57,359 nt of DNA from CBIFWW01 sp966186435 (lineage in GTDB: Bacteria; Pseudomonadota; Gammaproteobacteria; Enterobacterales; Enterobacteriaceae), in the NCBI GenBank assembly GCA_966186435.1, contig CBIFWW010000004.1, forward strand, positions 1 through 57,359, in the 5' to 3' direction. Numbering within the stretch: position 1 is the first letter of the stretch; each line of letters opens with the position of its first letter. The notes under the pieces were generated by a model. It made no database searches. It had not been told where the DNA came from and worked only from the letters and a program-made list of their open reading frames with translations. Position numbers and translations under genes: made by a program. Below, in pieces: positions 17,613 through 26,152 of this stretch.

Positions 17613-18186
17613 AGCGCATTATTCCGCGTATCTGCAACATCTGTAGCAAAATCACCGTTTTACCATCGCAAATATCCCCAGTCTGGATCATTTCCAGCGC
17701 TTGAGTGAAGGGCATTTCCAGCACATCAATGGCTTCATCTTCCACGCCGCCCCCCTTGCCGGTGTGCTGCTCATCGGTATATTGGGCCATAAAGAAATGG
17801 ATTTTCTCGGTGACGCCGCCGGGGGACATATACAGCTCCAGCACTTTTTCCACCTCGCCAACCTGATAACCGGTCTCTTCCATGGCCTCTTTGCGGGCGC
17901 ATATTTCCGGGGCATCGTTATCCAGCAGGCCGGCACAGGCTTCAATCAAGCTGCCCTGGGTGTTGCCATTCATCCAGGTGGCTACCCGGAACTGGCGGGT
18001 TAACACCACGGTACCTTTTTGCGGATTGTAGAGCAGGATGGTGGCCCCATTGCCACGGTCATAGACTTCGCGTTTATGACGCAGCACTTCACCCCCTGGG
18101 CGGGTTAAATCGTAGGTAACATTGTGAAGAACGAAGTAGTTTTCGGAGAGGATTTTATCTTTTAATAGGGTTATTGCAGATGACAT
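17611..18186 (-). CDS. nudK: Nudix hydrolase NudK (GDP-mannose hydrolase)
   Basis: Hydrolyses GDP-mannose to GMP and mannose 1-phosphate in E. coli; magnesium-dependent Nudix family. I start at MSSAITLLKDKIL (191 residues, as in E. coli), with AGGAG 7-11 bases upstream. The open frame extends 73 codons further upstream into napC sequence, but that part is unrelated. The Nudix box is residues 86-109, GLLDNDAPEICARKEAMEET then GYQV. In this genome it is followed by only a stub of ypfG and preceded by nap genes, whereas in E. coli aegA lies beyond it. Confidence 0.95.
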   Translation of the reverse strand: MSSAITLLKDKILSENYFVLHNVTYDLTRPGGEVLRHKREVYDRGNGATILLYNPQKGTVVLTRQFRVATWMNGNTQGSLIEACAGLLDNDAPEICARKEAMEETGYQVGEVEKVLELYMSPGGVTEKIHFFMAQYTDEQHTGKGGGVEDEAIDVLEMPFTQALEMIQTGDICDGKTVILLQMLQIRGIMR

Positions 18187-18230
18187 GACGGCTCCTAAAT
18201 CAAGAGTAGCCATCACTATACGCTTAAATT

Positions 18231-18254
18231 TAAGGGAGGCGAAAGCCTCCCTTA
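18231..18254 (-). terminator. Hairpin after napC
   Basis: TAAGGGAGGC, loop, GCCTCCCTTA: a 10-bp stem five bases past the napC stop, with an AT-rich tail on the minus strand. Likely end of the nap transcript. Confidence 0.65.
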
Positions 18255-18259
18255 GGGGT

Positions 18260-18859
18260 TTAGAAGCCGTTTTTGACTTCACGCATATCCGGCAATTTAT
18301 GGGCGATGCCTTTATGGCAATCGATACAGGTCTGGCCGTCCTGAATGGCCTGGCTGTGCATCTTCGCCGCCACGGTTTTCTGGGCGGTGAAATCCATATA
18401 ATCAAAGTTATGGCAGTTGCGGCACTCTTGGGAGTTGTTATCTTTCATTCGCTGCCATTCATTTTGGGCCATGGTCAGGCGGTGTGATTCAAACTTCTGC
18501 GGGGTGTCGATAATGCCAAATATTTTGGCATACAGCTCTTTGCTGGCTTTGATTTTACGCAGCATCTTTGGCCCCCACTCGTGGGGAACGTGGCAGTCCG
18601 GGCAAGTGGCCCGCACGCCGCTACGGTTGTTATAGTGCACCGAGGACATGTATTCCTCGTAAACCGTATTACGCATTTCATGGCAGCTAATACAAAATTC
18701 TTCCGTGTTGGCTTTTTCCATACCGGTGTTAAAACCACCCCAAAAGAGGATCCCGGCGGCAAAACCGACCAATAACAGTGTACCCAGTGCCAGCCGACTC
18801 GGACGGCGCCACCACTGCCACAGCCGGCGCAGCCAGCCTGGTTTAGATTGTTGTTTCAT
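18260..18859 (-). CDS. napC: Tetraheme c-type cytochrome NapC (quinol dehydrogenase)
   Basis: Membrane-anchored NapC/NirT-family cytochrome that oxidises quinol and passes electrons to NapB and NapA. It has 199 residues (200 in E. coli). A single N-terminal membrane helix (about 22-45) is followed by a periplasmic domain with four CXXCH heme sites: CISCH, CPDCH, CRNCH and CIDCH. I choose the ATG giving MKQQSKPGW since GAGGGAA, overlapping the napB stop, lies 4-10 bases upstream. It is the last gene of the operon. No napG or napH is present, so NapC is the only quinol-oxidising module here. Confidence 0.97.
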   Translation of the reverse strand: MKQQSKPGWLRRLWQWWRRPSRLALGTLLLVGFAAGILFWGGFNTGMEKANTEEFCISCHEMRNTVYEEYMSSVHYNNRSGVRATCPDCHVPHEWGPKMLRKIKASKELYAKIFGIIDTPQKFESHRLTMAQNEWQRMKDNNSQECRNCHNFDYMDFTAQKTVAAKMHSQAIQDGQTCIDCHKGIAHKLPDMREVKNGF

Positions 18860-18867
18860 GGGTTCCC

Positions 18868-19305
18868 TCATTGGCCAAAACCTTTAGATGGCTCAAAGCT
18901 ATTGCCGACAATCGGGGCCGCATCGGTCTGCGTGACGTGGCATTGCAGGCAGAAATAACGGCGCGGGGCCACGTCCGCCAGCACTTTCCCCTGGCTGTCC
19001 ATAAAGTGAGTAGGGCTGATACGCGGTGCCCCGGTGGTGCGATAGCTGGCCACCCCGTGGCACTGTAAACAGCGGTTGGTATTAGTGGTGACCTGGTAGC
19101 CATCCACGCTATGGGGGATCATCGGCGGCTGATTAACATAATTAAGCGCCATACGCGGCTGCTGTTTAACGGCATGCACCTGCCCCAGCGGCGTAGCGGA
19201 GACTTCCGGCGACTGGCTAAAATCAACGCCATCGGTGGCGCGGGCAACCCCAACGAAGACCAATACCAGCACTAACGCGCCCCAAAACCATCCCTTCGGT
19301 TTCAT
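18868..19305 (-). CDS. napB: Diheme cytochrome NapB, small subunit of periplasmic nitrate reductase
   Basis: Periplasmic electron-transfer subunit that passes electrons from NapC to NapA. It has 145 residues (149 in E. coli). The signal peptide ends around GVARATDGVD, residue 23-24. Two heme sites are visible, both CLQCH, in NRCLQCHGVASYRTTGAP and RRYFCLQCHVTQ. The stop codon overlaps the napC ribosome site. A GC-rich hairpin sits between napA and napB. In E. coli napGH intervene between napA and napB; they are absent here. Confidence 0.96.
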   Translation of the reverse strand: MKPKGWFWGALVLVLVFVGVARATDGVDFSQSPEVSATPLGQVHAVKQQPRMALNYVNQPPMIPHSVDGYQVTTNTNRCLQCHGVASYRTTGAPRISPTHFMDSQGKVLADVAPRRYFCLQCHVTQTDAAPIVGNSFEPSKGFGQ

Positions 19306-19338
19306 GTTTAACTCCTGAATAGGTCATTATCCTGAGCA

Positions 19339-19363
19339 CCGCCCCGGCCTGATGACCGGGCGG
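19339..19363 (-). other. Intercistronic hairpin between napA and napB
   Basis: CCGCCC (19339-19344) can pair with GGGCGG (19358-19363) with further G-C pairs inside, in the 68-base gap between napA and napB. No U tract follows. It could slow decay of the napFDA message or tune the amount of NapB and NapC. Confidence 0.4.
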
Positions 19364-19373
19364 GCAATTCTGT

Positions 19374-21860
19374 TTAGGCCTTCGCCAGCTTGACGGCACA
19401 CTTCTTAAAATCGGTCTCTTTCGAGAGCGGATCGGTGGCGTCCAGGGTCAGGTTATTAACCAGCTGGGCGGCATCGAAGAACGGCATATACACCAGCCCA
19501 CGGGGCGGCTTATTGCGGCCCCGGGTTTCCACAATGGAGACCACCTCCCCCCGGCGCGACATCACCTTCACCTTATCGCCACGGCGCAAACCCCGTTCTT
19601 TGGCATCCAGTGGGTGGATAAACAGCACCGCTTCCGGGAAAGCTTTGTGCAGCTCTGGCACCCGGCGGGTCATGGTGCCGGTATGCCAGTGCTCCAGCAC
19701 CCGTCCGGTGGAAAGCCACAGGTCATACTCGGCATCGGGCGCTTCCGCCGCCGGTTCAAATGGCAGGGCAAAAATCACCGCTTTGCCATCGGGCTTGCCA
19801 TAGAACTGGAAACCCGCCTCGGCTTTGACGTAAGGGTCGTGGCCTTCGCTGTAGCGCCACTGGGTTTCTTTGCCATTCACCACCGGCCAGCGCAGGCCAG
19901 GCACCTGGTGATAGGTATCGAAAGGTGCCAGGTCGTGGCCGTGGCCCCGGCCAAAGGCGGCATACTCTTCGAACAGCCCCTTCTGCAAGTAGAACCCGTA
20001 TTCCCGGGATTCGTCATTCAACTGCCCTTCCGCCAGTTCAGATAGCGGATACTGGCTAACCTGCTGGCTGGCGAACAGCACCTCATACAGGGTTTTGCCC
20101 CGGTATTCTGGTTTCTGAGCCATTAACGCTTCCGACCACACCTCTTCGGTTTTAAAGCGTTTGGCGAAACTCACCATTTGCCACAGGTCGGATTTGGCTT
20201 CGCCGGGGGCTTTCACCTGCTGGCGCCAGAACTGGGTACGGCGCTCGGCATTGCCGTAAGCCCCTTCCTTTTCGACCCACATGGCCGTCGGCAGGATCAG
20301 ATCCGCCGCCAGGGCGCTGACTGTTGGGTAAGGATCGGAAACGATCACGAAATTGCGCGCATCGCGCCAGCCCGGCAGACGCTCCTCATTGATGTTCGGC
20401 CCGGCCTGCATATTGTTGTTACACATCACCCAATAGACATTGAGGGTGCCGTCTTTCAACGCCCGGTCTTGGGCTACTGCATGGAGGCCCACTTTGGCAG
20501 GAATAGTGCCCGCCGGGAGCTGCCAGTGGTTTTCTACCGTGGTGCGGTGTTTCTCATTGGTGACCACCATATCCGCCGGTAAACGGTGGGAGAAGGTCCC
20601 TACTTCACGGGCGGTGCCACAGGCAGAAGGCTGGCCGGTAAGGGAGAACGGGCCACAGCCAGGGCGGGAGATTTTGCCGGTCAACAGGTGCAGGTTGTAG
20701 CACAGGTTATTAGCCCAGACGCCGCGGGTATGTTGGTTGAAACCCATGGTCCAGTAAGAAACCACTTTCTTATCCGGGTCCGCATAAAGCTTCGCCAGTG
20801 CCTCCAGCTGATCCGCTGGCACCCCACTCATCTCGACGGTTTTTTCGAGGGTGTACTCGGCAACAAACGCTTTGTATTCCTCAAAACTCATCGGCTCAGA
20901 GGCATCAGAACCTGGGTTTTTGGCCGCTTTCTCCAGCGGATGGGTGGCCCGCAGACCGTAGCCAATATCAGTGGCCCCCCGGCGCAGGTTAACGTGGTTT
21001 TTGAAGAAGTCTTGATTCACCGCGTTGTTTTGAATGATGTAATTGGCGATGTAATTCAGGATCGCCAGATCGCTTTGCGGGGTGAACACCATGCCGTTAT
21101 CCGCCAGCTCAAAGCTACGGTGCTCGAAAGTAGAGAGCACCGCGACGGTGACGTTGTTGTTGCTTAGACGGCGGTCAGCGATGCGCGACCACAGGATCGG
21201 GTGCATCTCGGCCATGTTCGAACCCCAAAGCACGAAGGCATCGGCTTGTTCGATATCGTCATAACACCCCATCGGCTCATCCATGCCGAAGGTGCGCATA
21301 AAGCCCACCACTGCCGAGGCCATACAATGGCGGGCATTGGGATCGATGTTATTGGTACGGAAGCCAGCCTTAAACAGCTTCGAGGCGGCATAACCTTCCC
21401 ACACTGTCCACTGGCCAGAGCCAAACATCCCGACAGAGTCCGGGCCTTTGGTCTTGATGGCGGTTTTAAATTTTTCTTCCATCACATCGAAGGCTTTATC
21501 CCAGCTGACCGGGGTGAACTCCCCTTCTTTGTGATACTGGCCGTCTTTCATGCGTAGCAGCGGCTGAATCAGACGATCCTTGCCATACATAATCTTCGGC
21601 AGGAAGTAGCCTTTCACACAGGTCAACCCACGGTTGCCCGGGGAAGACGGGTCCCCCTGGCTGGCCACGATGCGGCCATTTTGGGTGCCCACAAGCACGC
21701 CGCAGCCGGTGCCACAGAAGCGGCACGGGGCTTTGTCCCAAGTGATGGTGTTGGCATCTCCCACTGCGGCACGGGCCACTGCCGGCAGGCTGATACCGGC
21801 CGCCGCGGCTGCCGCAGCGACGGCGTTGGCTTTTACAAAACTACGACGACTCAGTTTCAT
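19374..21860 (-). CDS. napA: Periplasmic nitrate reductase, molybdopterin catalytic subunit
   Basis: Reduces nitrate to nitrite in the periplasm with a bis-MGD molybdenum centre and one [4Fe-4S] cluster. It is 828 residues, the E. coli length. The Tat signal is MKLSRRSFVKANAVAAA, cleaved after about residue 31. The cluster ligands appear as CRFCGTGCGV near residues 46-55 with a later CVKGYF. The cysteine molybdenum ligand lies in NARHCMASAVVGF. napD overlaps its start by four bases, so the chaperone and its client are translated together. Expression should be controlled from the napF promoter. Confidence 0.98.
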   Translation of the reverse strand: MKLSRRSFVKANAVAAAAAAAGISLPAVARAAVGDANTITWDKAPCRFCGTGCGVLVGTQNGRIVASQGDPSSPGNRGLTCVKGYFLPKIMYGKDRLIQPLLRMKDGQYHKEGEFTPVSWDKAFDVMEEKFKTAIKTKGPDSVGMFGSGQWTVWEGYAASKLFKAGFRTNNIDPNARHCMASAVVGFMRTFGMDEPMGCYDDIEQADAFVLWGSNMAEMHPILWSRIADRRLSNNNVTVAVLSTFEHRSFELADNGMVFTPQSDLAILNYIANYIIQNNAVNQDFFKNHVNLRRGATDIGYGLRATHPLEKAAKNPGSDASEPMSFEEYKAFVAEYTLEKTVEMSGVPADQLEALAKLYADPDKKVVSYWTMGFNQHTRGVWANNLCYNLHLLTGKISRPGCGPFSLTGQPSACGTAREVGTFSHRLPADMVVTNEKHRTTVENHWQLPAGTIPAKVGLHAVAQDRALKDGTLNVYWVMCNNNMQAGPNINEERLPGWRDARNFVIVSDPYPTVSALAADLILPTAMWVEKEGAYGNAERRTQFWRQQVKAPGEAKSDLWQMVSFAKRFKTEEVWSEALMAQKPEYRGKTLYEVLFASQQVSQYPLSELAEGQLNDESREYGFYLQKGLFEEYAAFGRGHGHDLAPFDTYHQVPGLRWPVVNGKETQWRYSEGHDPYVKAEAGFQFYGKPDGKAVIFALPFEPAAEAPDAEYDLWLSTGRVLEHWHTGTMTRRVPELHKAFPEAVLFIHPLDAKERGLRRGDKVKVMSRRGEVVSIVETRGRNKPPRGLVYMPFFDAAQLVNNLTLDATDPLSKETDFKKCAVKLAKA

Positions 21861-22120
21861 TGGGCTTCCTCTGCTTCCTGTTCCTGCTGGTGATACACCA
21901 GCGATACCGCCAGCACGCCAGGGATCTGGCGCACGGACGCAATGTTGTCGAGTAATAAACGGGTTTCTTCGGCTTCCAACACCACCACTAACTTGCCCTG
22001 GGCCTCATCGCAGGCCGCGACTTCGCCACCGTCGAGGGCCTGGATGGCGCGGGTAATGTCGGCCAAACGTTCAGGGTGGCCCTGAACCACCAGGCTACAG
22101 ACTTGCCACTGTTGGCTCAT
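21857..22120 (-). CDS. napD: NapA Tat-signal chaperone NapD
   Basis: Cytoplasmic chaperone that binds the twin-arginine signal of NapA and delays export until the cofactor is loaded. It has 87 residues, as in E. coli, with the family features WQVCSLVVQ at the start, a central VVVLEAEE strand and VRQIPGVLAVSLVYHQQE at the end. It overlaps napA by four bases (ATGA type) and napF by 26 bases. Confidence 0.96.
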   Translation of the reverse strand: MSQQWQVCSLVVQGHPERLADITRAIQALDGGEVAACDEAQGKLVVVLEAEETRLLLDNIASVRQIPGVLAVSLVYHQQEQEAEEAQ

Positions 22121-22604
22121 GGCGGCTCCTTATCGATAAAGCGGATACCGGGCAGGCACTCACACAGGCCCCACAGCCGGTACAGCATTGTGAATTGAGT
22201 TCAGGGCGGGCCACTTGCCCGGCTTGCAGGCGGAATTGAATGGCATTCACCTCACAGCTGTCCTGGCAACTGCGGCACATCACCTGTTGGTGGGCCAGGC
22301 AGCTGTCATTAATTGCGGCAATCAATTGCCACGGGGTGGTTTCCTGAGGAGCAAACAAAGGTTGCGGGCAGGCGCTGGCGCAGTCATAGCAAAAGGTGCA
22401 TTCGCCACGGCTAAAATCCACCATGGGATAGTTACCACCGCCGGCGATGACAACCCCGGTGGGACAGGCGTCTACACAGGCCTGACAGCGGGTGCAGCCA
22501 TCGGTAAAAGCAGTTTCATTGAGGGACCAGGGGGGGCGAAACGGGGTAGCATCTTTACTGCGCCATTTCCCGAAGAGCAGTCCCCGCCGGAGATGATCGG
22601 CCAT
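22095..22604 (-). CDS. napF: Ferredoxin-type protein NapF
   Basis: Cytoplasmic iron-sulfur protein that interacts with NapA and assists its maturation. I start at MADHLRRGLLFGKW (169 residues) with AAGGAA 6-11 bases upstream; a further in-frame ATG five codons earlier lacks a ribosome site. Cysteine clusters for [4Fe-4S] centres are CTRCQACVDACP, CTFCYDCASACP and CCTGCGACVSACP, plus CRSCQDSC. It is the first gene of napFDABC, and the promoter lies in the 232-base gap shared with the divergent DUF2157 gene. Confidence 0.95.
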   Translation of the reverse strand: MADHLRRGLLFGKWRSKDATPFRPPWSLNETAFTDGCTRCQACVDACPTGVVIAGGGNYPMVDFSRGECTFCYDCASACPQPLFAPQETTPWQLIAAINDSCLAHQQVMCRSCQDSCEVNAIQFRLQAGQVARPELNSQCCTGCGACVSACPVSALSIRSRHEPTVASL

Positions 22605-22713
22605 TGCTATTCCTTGCAAATACGCCCCGCCAACAGTAGCGAAGCAATCTCATGATATAAATTAGGGGATTTTTATGGCTGTTAACCTTATGAGAAATGG
22701 GAGTATTACGGCA

Positions 22714-22729
22714 TCCCTCTTTCGGGGTA
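22714..22729 (-). promoter_or_regulatory. NarP/NarL-type 7-2-7 heptamer pair upstream of napF
   Basis: Minus strand TACCCCG-AA-AGAGGGA, against the consensus TACYYMT-N2-AKRRGTA for inverted heptamers. NarP binds only this 7-2-7 arrangement. Its centre (22721.5) is exactly 20 bp from the centre of an FNR-like site. Judged by eye. Confidence 0.6.
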
Positions 22730-22734
22730 ATTCT

Positions 22735-22748
22735 TATATTTGGATCAA
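22735..22748 (-). promoter_or_regulatory. FNR-like site upstream of napF
   Basis: Minus strand TTGAT-CCAA-ATATA: one perfect half site and a weak one (3 of 5) compared with TTGAT-N4-ATCAA. Centre 22741.5. Relative to the 7-2-7 site it has the -64.5/-44.5 geometry I recall for E. coli napF, predicting a transcript start near 22677. Confidence 0.55.
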
Positions 22749-22836
22749 AAAATGCGCTGCTGCCAGAACTACTCCTAAAACGAATTACAGGTTAAATTAG
22801 CAGCGGCTGCTTAAGGTTGTTCAAAGGAGAGTGAAC

Positions 22837-23889
22837 ATGAAAGTAACGCGTAAACAGGCAAAGACGATTCACCGTGCAGTGGAGGCATGGGGCAAAGAGG
22901 GGGTAATTGATCAAGCCGAGCAGCAGCGGTTACTGGCGCATATTGAACCCCAATCTATCGACTGGCAGCGATTAAGCCGCTACGCATTTTGGCTGGCCTG
23001 CGCCTGCGTGCTCATTGCTTTGGCTACCCTGTTCAATGATTCAGCGCTGATGGCCATGCTCTCTTTATTGTTTAACTTCTCGGGCTTGGGCCGCATCATC
23101 GCCCCAGCACTTATCGCCACCGGGCTATATTATTGGGGCTTCCGCCGCCAGCGCCGTCAGGCTCACTGGCAATACAGTACGGAAGCTATCCTGTTTCTCG
23201 GGGTGGTATTCACCGCCATCAGCCTCTGGCAATTAGGTGAACGCTTAGATACCGGCAGCGGGTATATTGCCCCGCTATTTCTCGTGGGTTGCGCTATTTA
23301 CGGGATTATTGGCTGGATAGCGCGATCCGGGCTGGTTTGGCTATTTTTTATTATCTCTTTAGCCTGCTGGTTTGGAGCCGAAACCGGGTACCGCGCTGGA
23401 TATTATTGGTTCTCCATGGGTTACCCGCTAAGGTTTGTGTTGTTTGGCGTCGTGGTATTAGGAATTTGTATCGCCAGCCATCATTGGCTTCAGCAACGGC
23501 AGCTTTATACGGTGAGTAAAGCGATGGGGCTATTTTATCTGTTTATGGCGTTGTGGATTTTGTCGCTATTTGGCCAACATACCCTAGATGGCTGGTACGG
23601 CACTCGGCAGGCCAGACTGTTTCTGTGGGCGCTGTTATTTGCCATCGTCGCAGTGGTTTGTATTGCGATCAGCCTGAAGACCGACGACGGAATGTTGCGG
23701 GGTTTCGGTTTGACTTTCTTGGGTATTAATCTCTACACCCAATTCTTCGCATTCTTCTGGGATGGGCTAAATAAGGTAATGTTCTTCATGATTCTGGCGG
23801 CAAGTTTGGCATTACTAGGGCGCTATGCTGAAAAAATCTGGCGGCTAGGAGAATCGCCCCGGCCTGATGGCGCGGGGCGGCAGGATTAG
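22837..23889 (+). CDS. DUF2157 polytopic membrane protein
   Basis: Function unknown. The 350-residue product starts at ATG with AAAGGAGA just upstream (a GTG two codons earlier is less likely). The N-terminal cytoplasmic part, TRKQAKTIHRAVEAWGKEGV followed by IDQAEQQRLLAHI, resembles the DUF2157 head, which has a tryptophan and a glycine-turn after a helix. About ten hydrophobic segments follow between residues 47 and 332, with very aromatic stretches. It is divergent from napF over a short shared control region, so anaerobic or nitrate control is possible but not shown. Its 3' end abuts the aegA remnant. I do not recall this gene at the site in E. coli. Confidence 0.8.
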   Translation: MKVTRKQAKTIHRAVEAWGKEGVIDQAEQQRLLAHIEPQSIDWQRLSRYAFWLACACVLIALATLFNDSALMAMLSLLFNFSGLGRIIAPALIATGLYYWGFRRQRRQAHWQYSTEAILFLGVVFTAISLWQLGERLDTGSGYIAPLFLVGCAIYGIIGWIARSGLVWLFFIISLACWFGAETGYRAGYYWFSMGYPLRFVLFGVVVLGICIASHHWLQQRQLYTVSKAMGLFYLFMALWILSLFGQHTLDGWYGTRQARLFLWALLFAIVAVVCIAISLKTDDGMLRGFGLTFLGINLYTQFFAFFWDGLNKVMFFMILAASLALLGRYAEKIWRLGESPRPDGAGRQD

Positions 23890-23892
23890 TGC

Positions 23893-24206
23893 TTCATTTG
23901 ATAAGGCAGGCCGAAGTAGTGCAGCATGGCGGCCTTCTGCCATCGCCGTCACCACCAGATCGGCCTCGCGCACCGCATCGCCAGCAGGAGATCTTTCCCC
24001 ACTTCACAATAGAGCCTGAACTCCACGCCCATGTCGCTGAAAATTTCGCGGCGGCGGGCCAGCAGAGATTTATCCAACCTGAAGGCTGGGATGCAGAAGG
24101 CTAGTAAACCGCCAATCTCTGGGTGGCGATCGAATATCACTGGTTTCACGCCGTTGCGGGTCAGGATAATCACGCTTGAAATGGTCGGTCGTGCCCATTT
24201 GCGCAC
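23893..24206 (-). pseudogene. aegA: Decayed, internally deleted remnant of aegA
   Basis: On the minus strand, ILTRNGVKPVIFDRHPEIGG and on to REIFSDMGVEFRL, CEVGKDLL match the NAD(P)-binding start of the GltD-like half of AegA, an iron-sulfur oxidoreductase. At about 23980 the frame changes, and the next readable sequence is GDAVREADLVVTAMAEGRHA, the extreme C terminus of the same protein. Roughly 230 codons between the two are therefore deleted. The ferredoxin-like N-terminal half is absent and the GxGxxG loop is eroded (ARPTISSVI where GAGPAGLACADV is expected). E. coli has aegA here, divergent from narQ. It cannot make a working enzyme. Confidence 0.85.
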
Positions 24207-24234
24207 TAACTACTGCTTAGCTGTATTGAATTAA

Positions 24235-24426
24235 TCGGAGATGAATTACTAGCATTATTTATAGGTAGCCAAATAAACAGTCGTTGCGCAACGGATTGTT
24301 ACTTAATCACAGCCAATTTTTAGATTCGGAAGCTGGCACGTAAACTGACGCTGTCGCAGTTTTCGTCACTCGCATTTTCTGGTAGGTTTCGCGCCAGCAA
24401 AAAAGAGCATGAAAAAGGAGCAGTGG
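24235..24426 (+). other. narQ leader region
   Basis: AT-rich stretch between the aegA remnant and narQ. It contains a perfect 12-bp palindrome CGTTGCGCAACG (24282-24293). No convincing FNR or heptamer site was seen. The promoter of narQP must lie here or within the remnant. Confidence 0.4.
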
Positions 24427-26106
24427 ATGGTCAAGCAACCGGTATCCCGCAGTCTGGCGCGGGCGTTGTTCTCGATTCTGTTACTTTCGCTGTTGGCCAC
24501 TGGCGCAGCGCTGCTCACCCTCTCCAGCAGCCTGCGTGATGCAGAGGCGGTGAATATTGCCGGCTCCCTGAGAATGCAAAGCTACCGGCTGGGCTACGAT
24601 CTCCAAAGCAATACTGAGACCCTGGATCAGCACCGGCTACAATATGCCGCCTCCCTGGATTCACCTGTGTTCCAAAAGCTTAACCGCTTTTGGGTGCCTT
24701 GGGGTGTGCGCCAACGCTACCAGGCGCTACACCAGACCTGGGCGACCATGGACTCCCGCCTGGCAGCAGGTGATAAAGCCTGGTATCAAAACAACATCGC
24801 ACATTACGTAGCCCAAATTGATGGTTTTGTGATGGCCTTGCAGCATTATGCCGAACGCAAAGTGATGCTGGCAGTTATTGTTTGTGCGCTGGGTTTTATT
24901 ACCATGTTTATGCTAGTTTTTTCCATTCTGAGGCGCATTCGCCGCCAGGTGGTAACCCCACTCCATCAGCTGGCCCGTGCCAGTGAAATTATCGAACAAG
25001 GGCGCTTTGACATTCCACCACTCAATACCCACTTGCCGAATGAGTTAGGCCGCCTGGCCCGTACTTATGAGCGCATGGCTAATGAGCTGGGCAAGCAGTA
25101 CCGCTCTCTGGAGGAGAGAGTCCACCAGAAAACCCTGAGCCTTCAGAACGCCAACCGCACGCTGGAAATTCTCTACACCTGCTCCCAGGCGCTGAACGTC
25201 AGCGTCATCGATCAGGGCTGCTTTGAGAAAGTGTTGCGCATTGCGCGCCAGTACGGGGCCGCACACTGCCTGGAGATGCAGGTGGGCGACTGGCAACTCC
25301 AGGAAGGCAAACCTAATCCAAATGCGCCCTGGCACAGCCTGCCGATAGTCATTCAGGATAACACTATAGGGGCGTTTCGTTGGCAAAGCACCGAAGAAAC
25401 CCAAACTGGTCAGCTGATGCAAAGCATCGCCAATATGCTGGGCCGGGGGCTGTTTTTTAATGAGGCCCAGAAGCACTATCAACAATTACTGTTAATGGAG
25501 GAGCGGGCCACCATCGCCCGGGAACTACATGATTCCCTGGCACAATCGCTCTCCTATCTGCGTATCCAGCTGGCGCTACTTAAGCGCGCCATCAGCCCGC
25601 AGGACCAACGGGCCACGGTGATTATTGCCGATTTTTCCGAGGCGTTAAACGGGGCCTATCGCCAATTGCGGGAGCTGCTCACCACCTTCCGCCTGACGCT
25701 ACAACAGGCAGATTTATCAGCGGCGCTTCAGGAGATGCTCATCCCGCTGCGCAAGCAATCCATGGCACGGATATCACTGGATTGCCGGTTACCTACCCAA
25801 GTTTTGGATGCCGCCCGTCAGGTCCATTTACTGCAAATAATCCGCGAAGCAGTACTCAATGCAATTAAGCATGCCGATGCCAGTGAGATAACCATCCATT
25901 GCGCAACAAGCACGCATAATAACCATATCACCATTCGCGATAATGGTCGGGGGATTACTTCACTGGAAGAGCCTGACGGGCACTATGGCCTGAACATTAT
26001 GCAAGAGCGCGCTCAGCGGTTGGGGGGGGAATTAACCATTTCCCGTCTGGCTGACGGTGGCACAGAAGTGAACGTAAACTTCCCGGCCAGGCCCCCCTCG
26101 GGGTCT
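24427..26106 (+). CDS. narQ: Nitrate/nitrite sensor histidine kinase NarQ
   Basis: Inner-membrane sensor that detects periplasmic nitrate and nitrite and phosphorylates NarP (and NarL where present). I start at MVKQPVSRSL (about 560 residues; E. coli 566) because AAGGAG lies 8 bases upstream; the earlier ATG six codons up contains that ribosome site. Two membrane helices (about 12-35 and 140-165) bracket a periplasmic sensor with the nitrate-binding P box EAVNIAGSLRMQSYRLGYDL. A HAMP domain, a GAF-like region and the HisKA_3 kinase follow. The phosphorylated His is in ERATIARELHDSLAQSLSYL, and the ATP domain has NAIKHADA and DNGRGI. narP follows after 43 bases. Confidence 0.96.
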
Positions 26107-26152
26107 TAACCGCTCTTCTACACTTTTACTATTTCGCTTCCAGGAGCCGCTT

